This document shows positions 57,395 to 64,000 of a stretch of 64,000 nucleotides of DNA, one piece after another. Below the pieces are notes generated by a model. That model saw only the letters and a program-made list of their open reading frames with translations. It was not told the origin of the DNA and ran no database searches. Made by a program: the position numbers and the translations under genes. Source of the DNA: Rhizobiaceae bacterium (GTDB taxonomy: Bacteria > Pseudomonadota > Alphaproteobacteria > Rhizobiales > Rhizobiaceae); assembly GCA_017644105.1 (NCBI GenBank), contig JAEPMD010000001.1, positions 214,338 through 278,337 on the forward strand, written 5' to 3'. The first letter of the stretch is position 1. Every line of letters begins with the position of its first letter.

Positions 57395-60139
57395 TCAGTT
57401 TTCTTTCTTGGCTAGGCTGCGCTTTAAATCATATAGGGTTTCTAACGCTTCGCGGGGGGACATATCATCTGGATTGATGTTTTGCAAAAGCTTTTCAACT
57501 TCGCTTTCTTTTATTGCCCCGTGATCTGTTTTGATGTCCATATGAGCGGAAAACAAGGGTAAGTCATCAACCAGTTGCTGTGCTGGGTTCTGCCGATCAC
57601 TTTCTTCAAGTTGAGTTAATACATCGCGCGCTCGGTTCACTACAATATCTGGAAGCCCGGCAAGTTTGGCAACCTGGATGCCATAGGATCGATCAGCGGT
57701 TCCAGGGCCAACTTCATGTAGGAACACAACATCGCCATCCCATTCCTTGACTTTCATGGTCGCGCTGGAAAGGCGTAACAATTTTTCAGACAAGGCGGTT
57801 AGCTCGTGAAAATGAGTGGCAAACAGCCCGCGGCACTTATTTATCTCGTGCAAATGTTCAACTGCCGCCCAGGCAATGGATAAACCGTCAAAGGTCGACG
57901 TTCCACGGCCAATCTCATCCAAAATAACAAGCGATTTCTCGGTTGCTTGATTTAAAATTGCGGCTGTTTCCACCATCTCAACCATAAAGGTCGAACGTCC
58001 ACGCGCGAGATCATCGGAAGCGCCGACACGGGAGAATAATCGGTCGACCACGCCAATATGTGCATGTCCTGCCGGTACAAAGGAGCCCATTTGCGCCATA
58101 ATGGCGATGAGCGCATTTTGCCGAAGAAATGTTGATTTACCACCCATATTCGGGCCAGTCAGCAGCCAAATCGCTGCGTTTTTTGCTTCATCCGGTGGAG
58201 ATAGATCGCAATCATTGGCCACAAACGGATCAGCGGATTGTTTGCGTAATGCCTGTTCGACAACCGGGTGCCGCCCTGCTGTTATTTTAAACTCCGTTGT
58301 TTGGTCCACAACGGGCCGGCAATAGCCTTGTTCTTGCGCAAGGTCGGCGTTTGCTTGAGCCACATCGACGATCGAGATGGCATCAGCTGCATTTTTGATG
58401 CTGGATGCATATTGCACGGCACGCTCAGACAATGTGTCAAACAATTGCAATTCAATCTTTAATGCTTCACCAGCTGCATTGGCGATCTTGCTTTCAAGAT
58501 CCGCCAATTCCGTTGTTGTAAATCGCATGGCGTTCGCAAGCGATTGTCGGTGGATATATTGCGCTTTTGCCGCGTCATCTTTTGTCAGCGCGTCGCCATA
58601 TTGGGCTGTGACTTCAATGAAGTAACCCAAAACATTATTGTGCTTGATCTTAAGGTTTTTAACACCTGTTTCTTCCGCATATTTAAGCTGAAGCTCGGCA
58701 ATGACTTTGCGCGATTGATCTCGAAGGGCGCGAAATTCGTCAAGCTCATTGTGATGGCCCTCACGAATAAAGCCGCCATCACGTTTTAAAAGTGGAAGCT
58801 CGTCCGTTAAAGATGAACTGAGCAGATCCAATAAATCATTTGGAATTTGACGAAGATGAGTGACGGCATCTGCAATCTCTTCTGGCATATGCTGGTCTTT
58901 AAACAAGCCTGCAATTTCGCGAGCGGCGAGCAAACCATTTTTGATCGTGCCGAGATCGCGAGGGCCACCACGGTTGAGTGAGATCCGCGACAGTGCCCGT
59001 TGCATATCAGGTACAGCTTTCAGTGCGCTCTGAATATCGTCCGATAAGATGCTGTCTTTAATAAACCAGCTCACTGCATCCAATCTTATATCGATTGATC
59101 GCGGATCGGTCAGAGGCGACATGAGCCGTTCGGCCAAGAGCCGTCCACCACCACCAGTGACGGTTCGATCGATGGTTTTTAAAAGGCTGCCTTTTTTTTC
59201 ACCCGAAAGTGTCCGAATGAGCTCTAAATTGGTCCGTGTTGCTGGATCGATAAAAAGGCTCTGCCCCGCGCCATCATGTTCTGGATATTCAAGAACCGGT
59301 CGCTCACTGAGCTGCGTTTTTTCGATGTAACCAATTGCGGCTGCAATAGCTGACAATTCAGCGCGTTCAAATGTGCCTTTTCCTTCCAGCGCTGATAGAT
59401 TATAATAACGTTTGATCCGATCTTCAGCGACCGTGCTATCAAACAAAACTGCTGATTGCGGGACAACCGATTTACCCAGAATGTCGAAAGTTCCGCGCAT
59501 GTCTTCATCATGAAAGAGCGATTCAGGCACCACAATCTCACTTGGTTCAACGCGCATAATATCAGCCAATAGGCGCGTTTGCGTGGATGTGGTGACACGG
59601 AAATGACCCGTTGAGATATCAACCCATGCCAATCCAAATTGCGGACCTTCGGCAGATTTAACGCGCGAGACCATCATCAGATAATTAGATTGTGATGGAT
59701 CCAAAAGTTTTTCTTCGGTAATGGTGCCTGGTGTGACGAGCCGCACAACATCGCGTTTAACGACCGCTTTAGAACCACGTTTTTTTGCTTCGGCTGGATC
59801 TTCCAATTGTTCGCAAACAGACACACGAAAACCGAGCGCGATCAATTTTTGTAAATAATCATCTGCCGCATGAACTGGAACCCCACACATAGGGATATCC
59901 TGTCCCATATGCTGGCCACGCTTTGTTAAGGTGATCCCAAGCGCGCGTGACGCGTCAATTGCATCGTCGAAAAACAATTCGTAAAAATCGCCCATGCGAT
60001 AAAACAAGATCGAATCCGGGTTGGCAGCCTTGATCTCGATGAATTGTTCCATCATCGGCGTGGCTGTTGCGCGCCCTTTGGCACTTGATAGTGATCCGGG
60101 AAGGGTCTGAGGTTTTGCTTTGATACTCTGCTGTGTCAC
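57395..60139 (-). CDS. mutS: DNA mismatch repair protein MutS
   Basis: Recognises mismatches and short loops and recruits MutL. 914 residues from GTG at 60139, at the long end for the family because of a 25-residue N-terminal lead. The mismatch-reading Phe-x-Glu is in [11 protein letters not shown] (about residues 47-57). The ATPase has [13 protein letters not shown] (Walker A), [13 protein letters not shown] (Walker B), and ATHFHELT. The clamp and lever domains are intact. Confidence 0.97.
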   Translation of the reverse strand: MTQQSIKAKPQTLPGSLSSAKGRATATPMMEQFIEIKAANPDSILFYRMGDFYELFFDDAIDASRALGITLTKRGQHMGQDIPMCGVPVHAADDYLQKLIALGFRVSVCEQLEDPAEAKKRGSKAVVKRDVVRLVTPGTITEEKLLDPSQSNYLMMVSRVKSAEGPQFGLAWVDISTGHFRVTTSTQTRLLADIMRVEPSEIVVPESLFHDEDMRGTFDILGKSVVPQSAVLFDSTVAEDRIKRYYNLSALEGKGTFERAELSAIAAAIGYIEKTQLSERPVLEYPEHDGAGQSLFIDPATRTNLELIRTLSGEKKGSLLKTIDRTVTGGGGRLLAERLMSPLTDPRSIDIRLDAVSWFIKDSILSDDIQSALKAVPDMQRALSRISLNRGGPRDLGTIKNGLLAAREIAGLFKDQHMPEEIADAVTHLRQIPNDLLDLLSSSLTDELPLLKRDGGFIREGHHNELDEFRALRDQSRKVIAELQLKYAEETGVKNLKIKHNNVLGYFIEVTAQYGDALTKDDAAKAQYIHRQSLANAMRFTTTELADLESKIANAAGEALKIELQLFDTLSERAVQYASSIKNAADAISIVDVAQANADLAQEQGYCRPVVDQTTEFKITAGRHPVVEQALRKQSADPFVANDCDLSPPDEAKNAAIWLLTGPNMGGKSTFLRQNALIAIMAQMGSFVPAGHAHIGVVDRLFSRVGASDDLARGRSTFMVEMVETAAILNQATEKSLVILDEIGRGTSTFDGLSIAWAAVEHLHEINKCRGLFATHFHELTALSEKLLRLSSATMKVKEWDGDVVFLHEVGPGTADRSYGIQVAKLAGLPDIVVNRARDVLTQLEESDRQNPAQQLVDDLPLFSAHMDIKTDHGAIKESEVEKLLQNINPDDMSPREALETLYDLKRSLAKKEN

Positions 60140-60315
60140 AATTCAACCGATTAAATAAAATTTTCCATCCATTAAGACATAGCCAGAATGAAAAATACGA
60201 TCTAAAACTCTCCTCTTACCCTACTCGTCGGCGGTGAAATAACAACCAAAAACACCTTGCGAGTAGCCAGTTACCACAGGCTCGTGCCTTTGAGTCGCAT
60301 ATTTGGGAGAGAAAA

Positions 60316-62601
60316 TTGCCTGCAACCGATAAATCAGATCGTGGATCCACTGCGGTCACGGATCAAGAAGCCCTCGATTTCCATTCGCAAGGCCGTCCGG
60401 GAAAACTTGAAATAACACCGACAAAACCAATGTCGTCCCAACGGGATTTATCATTGGCCTATTCTCCAGGTGTTGCCGTGCCAGTGAAGGCAATTTCAGA
60501 AGATCCTCAAACAGCATTTGATTACACCTCACGCGGCAACATGGTTGCCGTTATCTCCAACGGCACCGCTATTTTAGGCTTGGGCAATTTGGGTGCGCTC
60601 GCATCCAAACCCGTGATGGAAGGTAAATCCGTCTTGTTTAAGCGCTTTGCTGATGTTGATTCTATTGATTTGGAAATTGATACAGAAGACGCTGATGAGT
60701 TTATCAATTGCGTGAAATATCTAGGGCCGAGCTTTGGCGGTATTAATCTTGAAGATATCAAGGCGCCAGAATGTTTTATCATTGAGCAAAGATTGCGCGA
60801 GATCATGGATATCCCCGTCTTTCATGATGACCAGCATGGCACAGCAATTATCGCGGCCGCTGGTTTGATAAATGCGCTTCATTTGACCGGCCGTGACCAA
60901 AAAGAAATCAAAATCGTTTGTAACGGCGCTGGTGCTGCGGCCATTGCCTGTATTGAACTGATCAAAGCCATGGGCGTCCCGGCGCAAAACATCACGTTAT
61001 GCGATACCAAAGGTGTGATTTATCAAGGTCGGACTAAGGGCATGAACCAGTGGAAATCGGCCCATGCGATCAAAACGGATAAGCGTACTTTGGCTGAAGC
61101 TATGGATGGCGCGGATGTGTTTTTGGGCCTTTCTGTCAAAGGTGCGCTCACCACCGAGATGCTCAAATCCATGGCACCGCAACCGATTATTTTTGCGATG
61201 GCAAATCCGGATCCAGAGATTACGCCAGAAGAAGTTGCCGAAGTTCGTGATGATGCCATCATGGCAACAGGTCGGTCTGACTATCCAAATCAGGTCAATA
61301 ATGTGCTCGGCTTCCCTTATATCTTCCGAGGCGCATTGGATGTGCGTGCAACCACGATTAATGATGATATGAAAATTGCTGCGGTCAACGCGCTAGCGGC
61401 TTTGGCGCGTCAGGAAGTGCCGGATGATGTTGCGGCCGCTTATAAAGGCTCGCGCCCAAAATTTGGACCAAATTACATCATACCCGTGCCGTTTGACCCG
61501 CGTCTTATCTCGGATGTGCCTTTGGCAGTGGCAAAAGCTGCGATGGAATCGGGCGTTGCGCAAAAGCCGATTGAAAGCTTTAGCGAATATCGCAAACAAT
61601 TATCAGCGCGCAAAGACCCAATTGCATCATCATTGCAGCAGATCTTTGATCGTGTGCGCCGTCACCCACGTCGCGTCGTCTTTGCCGAGGGTGAAGAAGA
61701 AAAGGTGATGCGCGCCGCACTTTCTTATGCCAATCAAGAGCTTGGCACGGCGATGTTGTTGGGCCGAGAGGAGCAAATCCGCCAAACAGCCAATATTGCC
61801 GGTATTGATCTTGAGCATGAGAATTTGGAAATCGTCAACGCGCGTCTCTCTCGCCGGGTCGAAGCTTATACCGACTATCTTTATTCAAGACTGCAGCGGG
61901 ATGGCTATTTGTTGCGCGATTGCCAACGACTGATAAATACCGACCGTAACCATTTTGCGAGCTGCATGGTGGCGCTTGGCGATGCGGACGCGATGGTGAC
62001 AGGGACCACGCGAAACTATGCAACTGCGCTCAATGATGTGCGCCGCTGCATTGATACGCGCCCTGGCCACCGTGTGGTGGGTGTGTCGCTTGTCTTATCA
62101 CGCGGCCGCACGGTTTTTGTAGCTGATACATCTGTCACCGATATGCCAACTTCGGAAGAGCTAGCTGATATTGCCGAAGAAGCAGCAAGAACTGCAAAAA
62201 GCATGGGCTATACCCCGCGCGTTGCTATGTTGTCTTATTCCACCTTTGGCCAGCCTGTTGGCGAACGCTCGCTTAAAATGCGCAATGCCGTGAAAGTTCT
62301 TGAAGAACGCAAGGTTGATTTTGAGTTTGATGGTGAAATGGCTGCTGATATTGCGCTTAACCCAGAATTGCGGGATCAATATTCCTTCTGCAAGCTTTCA
62401 GGTCCGGCCAATGTCTTGGTCATGCCCGCCATTCACTCAGCGTCGATTTCTACTAAAATGTTGGAAGAGCTTGGCGGATCAACATTGATTGGTCCGCTTC
62501 TGGTAGGATTAAACAAATCTGTTCAAATCGCATCCATGGGCGCAAAAGATTCAGACATTGTGAATATGGCGGCTATCGCTGCTTATAATTCTACAGTTTA
62601 G
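60316..62601 (+). CDS. maeB: NADP-dependent malic enzyme with phosphotransacetylase-like domain
   Basis: Decarboxylates malate to pyruvate with NADP+. 761 residues from TTG at 60316, after GGGAGAG. Malic-enzyme domains cover about 1-430: SLAYSPGVAVPVKAI, HDDQHGTAIIAAAGL, VCNGAGAAAIACIEL and MANPDPEI. Residues about 445-761 are a Pta-like domain (FAEGEEEKVMRAA, GTTRNYATAL), thought to be regulatory and usually lacking acetyltransferase activity. NADP preference is from the family, not shown. With pckA it gives two routes from C4 acids to gluconeogenesis. Confidence 0.95.
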   Translation: MPATDKSDRGSTAVTDQEALDFHSQGRPGKLEITPTKPMSSQRDLSLAYSPGVAVPVKAISEDPQTAFDYTSRGNMVAVISNGTAILGLGNLGALASKPVMEGKSVLFKRFADVDSIDLEIDTEDADEFINCVKYLGPSFGGINLEDIKAPECFIIEQRLREIMDIPVFHDDQHGTAIIAAAGLINALHLTGRDQKEIKIVCNGAGAAAIACIELIKAMGVPAQNITLCDTKGVIYQGRTKGMNQWKSAHAIKTDKRTLAEAMDGADVFLGLSVKGALTTEMLKSMAPQPIIFAMANPDPEITPEEVAEVRDDAIMATGRSDYPNQVNNVLGFPYIFRGALDVRATTINDDMKIAAVNALAALARQEVPDDVAAAYKGSRPKFGPNYIIPVPFDPRLISDVPLAVAKAAMESGVAQKPIESFSEYRKQLSARKDPIASSLQQIFDRVRRHPRRVVFAEGEEEKVMRAALSYANQELGTAMLLGREEQIRQTANIAGIDLEHENLEIVNARLSRRVEAYTDYLYSRLQRDGYLLRDCQRLINTDRNHFASCMVALGDADAMVTGTTRNYATALNDVRRCIDTRPGHRVVGVSLVLSRGRTVFVADTSVTDMPTSEELADIAEEAARTAKSMGYTPRVAMLSYSTFGQPVGERSLKMRNAVKVLEERKVDFEFDGEMAADIALNPELRDQYSFCKLSGPANVLVMPAIHSASISTKMLEELGGSTLIGPLLVGLNKSVQIASMGAKDSDIVNMAAIAAYNSTV

Positions 62602-62630
62602 TTAGACCAGGCGCTGGCGTTGGCACTTGT

Positions 62631-63287
62631 TCAGCCCACACAGGCAACGCCAGTTCCTTTGAGCCCGCAATAACCGCCGGGATTTTTGGCCAAATATTGC
62701 TGATGATAATCCTCAGCATAATAAAACACATCATGGGTTTTAATCTCGGTGGTAATCTCGTGGGTTACGCCAGCTTTTTTCAGATTGTTTTGATAAGCAT
62801 CGCGACTTTTCAAAGCGATCTGAAATTGTTCATCTGATGTGGTGTAAATTGCCGAACGATAGGTGGTGCCGACATCATTGCCCTGGCGCATGCCTTGGGT
62901 CGGATCATGCTCTTCCCAAAAGGTTTTCAGCAATGTCTCATAGCTCACCTCTGACGGGTCATAGACGACCATCACTACTTCGGTATGGCCGGTTTTTCCT
63001 GTCACTGTTTCCTGATAGGTTGGATTGGGCGTAAAGCCACCTGCATAACCTGAAGCTGTGACATAAACCCCTTCAATTTTCCAATAAAGTCGCTCGACAC
63101 CCCAAAAACAGCCCATACCAAGATAAGCGATTTCGAGACCCTCAGGTCCATCAGGCCAAGGCCCTTTCAATGCATGTCCATTGACAAAATGCGTTAAGGC
63201 AGTGGGAATGGCATCTTCTCGCCCTTCTAGCGCTGTTTCTCGCGTCGGCATGACAGTCTTTTTTGAAAACATATCTTGAAACAACAT
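62631..63287 (-). CDS. msrA: Peptide-methionine (S)-S-oxide reductase MsrA
   Basis: Repairs methionine-S-sulfoxide with thioredoxin as reductant; trxA is in this window at 47039. 218 residues. The nucleophile Cys60 is in [14 protein letters not shown], followed by [12 protein letters not shown] and the [12 protein letters not shown] block. The C-terminal resolving cysteines are in [15 protein letters not shown]. Its N-terminal 50 residues are an extension of the type seen in long alphaproteobacterial MsrA proteins. It converges with maeB. Confidence 0.96.
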   Translation of the reverse strand: MLFQDMFSKKTVMPTRETALEGREDAIPTALTHFVNGHALKGPWPDGPEGLEIAYLGMGCFWGVERLYWKIEGVYVTASGYAGGFTPNPTYQETVTGKTGHTEVVMVVYDPSEVSYETLLKTFWEEHDPTQGMRQGNDVGTTYRSAIYTTSDEQFQIALKSRDAYQNNLKKAGVTHEITTEIKTHDVFYYAEDYHQQYLAKNPGGYCGLKGTGVACVG

Positions 63288-63317
63288 CTTGTCTGACCTT
63301 TCACTTATCTAATTTAT

Positions 63318-63638
63318 TTATCGTGCTAGAAAACGGTCTTCTCGTCGTTTTCGTTTGTAGCTTAAGATATAAAATACAAATGATAACGCCAAAAATACGG
63401 CGACCGTCGGCTGGATCAAAATCCAAGCGATAATAGGATCCCACAAAAACGCTCCGGCATTCTCAACGATCATCACTTCAGCCGCTGCGAGCGAGGCGGC
63501 GTTAAAACCCTCCCAAGTTTGACCCAAAGGCGTGAGCCGAAGCGCACCCGAGCCAACGGATTCGAGCGTGTCAACCACAGCAGCGATAATCGCAATGGCG
63601 AGAAAAATGAGGCTGAATATGCGAGATATAAATCTCAT
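63318..63638 (-). CDS. Small two-helix membrane protein, unknown function
   Basis: 106 residues from the ATG at 63638 (MRFISRIFSLIFLAIAIIA); an in-frame start at 63686 gives extra atypical residues. One hydrophobic segment lies at about 5-22 and another at about 72-95 (QPTVAVFLALSFVFYILSY), with a short basic tail. The middle has LTPLGQTWEGF and WDPIIAWILIQP. I recall similar proteins of unknown function in Rhizobiales. It lies 30 bases upstream of msrA and may be cotranscribed. Confidence 0.75.
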   Translation of the reverse strand: MRFISRIFSLIFLAIAIIAAVVDTLESVGSGALRLTPLGQTWEGFNAASLAAAEVMIVENAGAFLWDPIIAWILIQPTVAVFLALSFVFYILSYKRKRREDRFLAR

Positions 63639-63863
63639 GGTTATGTCCAAATTTACGAAAATTTTAATATATGAGTTCCAACACATAAATCGTGTATGGG
63701 GTCAAGGCAATCCCATGCGGTATGCTAATCCATCCATTCTTTATGCAATCCCGCCAATTTTGCCTTGCTAAAAGCTTGGCCATGGGTATATTGCGCGCAA
63801 ATTCAGAGCAGATTAATGTCCGCTCTTGATTTCATCTTATCATCTTTGGATGCCATAAGAGAC

Positions 63864-63953
63864 GGAGAGGTGGCCGAGTGGTCGAAGGCGCACGCCTGGA
63901 AAGTGTGTAGGCGGGGAACCGTCTCGAGGGTTCGAATCCCTTCCTCTCCGCCA
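63864..63953 (+). tRNA. tRNA-Ser, anticodon GGA
   Basis: 90 bases. The acceptor stem GGAGAGG/CCTCTCC is followed by G and an encoded CCA. The D-arm is class II. The anticodon stem CACGC/GTGTG encloses CTGGAAA with anticodon GGA at 63898-63900, reading UCC and UCU. A long variable arm and the T-arm GGGTTCGAATCCC complete it. No second tRNA follows within the last 47 bases. Confidence 0.97.
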
Positions 63954-64000
63954 TGTTTTGACCCGTTGATTCTGCTTAGTTTTTTAAACCTTGGTTTCGG

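Noticed and set aside
1..64000. CRISPR arrays, insertion sequences, prophage or toxin-antitoxin modules
   Set aside because: No periodic repeats with spacers, transposase or integrase motifs, terminal inverted repeats or small paired toxin-like genes were found; nearly all space is filled by conserved genes.

Overview
This 64 kb window is the chromosomal replication-origin neighbourhood of a low-GC member of the Hyphomicrobiales (Rhizobiales, Alphaproteobacteria). That placement rests on gene order typical of the order: holA / parB-parA-rsmG-mnmG-mnmE-rho-hemJ-hemE, an origin-like gap, then maf-aroE-coaE-dnaQ; hslU-hslV facing hisB-DUF2628-hisH-hisA-hisF-hisE-coaA; pckA divergent from chvI-chvG with PTS EIIA-HPr-ahcY; and divL-tsaE/amgK-murU-addB-addA-trxA facing trpF-trpB-trpA-accD-folC. 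A genus cannot be named from the sequence alone. Coding density is high. I saw no insertion sequence, prophage, CRISPR array or restriction island.

Layout. 1-844: 3' part of holA. 853-9535: segregation, tRNA-modification, Rho and heme genes, all on the minus strand, with four parS-like sites at 3185-5214. 9536-9964: AT-rich gap with five DnaA-box-like sequences and a near-CtrA site, the probable oriC. 9965-12731: maf, aroE, coaE, dnaQ on the plus strand; with the left arm this diverges from the gap, as expected when genes run with the replication forks. 12798-16914: secB and fxsA, then a Tim44-like protein, mltA, an Smr protein and an XRE regulator. 16936-19858: a DUF1402 protein and the HslUV protease. 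20042-24702: histidine biosynthesis and pantothenate kinase. 24877-27606: a PAP2_3 membrane protein, AlkB, a BON-LysM protein and ArfB. 27754-35148: a lone receiver protein, pckA, ChvGI, a short PTS branch and ahcY. 35342-47359: DivL, a TsaE-kinase fusion, MurU, AddAB and thioredoxin. 47417-52558: folC, accD and trpABF. 52629-57393: a metallopeptidase, a DUF2852 protein, PHB depolymerase, GrpE and adenosine kinase. 57395-63953: mutS, malic enzyme, msrA, a small membrane protein and tRNA-Ser(GGA).

The genes form recognisable modules: chromosome duplication and segregation (oriC, ParABS, DnaQ, HolA, DivL), envelope stress and carbon control (ChvGI, PckA, EIIA-HPr, malic enzyme, PHB depolymerase), murein recycling (MltA, AmgK domain, MurU) and repair (MutS, AddAB, AlkB, MsrA).

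I do not see an undescribed multi-gene system here. The most notable signal is in the PTS branch. The hprK gene usual between chvG and the EIIA gene is missing, and HPr carries Glu47 where the HprK-phosphorylated serine normally lies, which suggests loss of the kinase with fixation of a phosphomimetic residue. Other points worth checking are the parS/oriC layout, a full CtrA-type site and spaced direct repeats in the pckA-chvI gap, and the unusual PAP2_3 protein.
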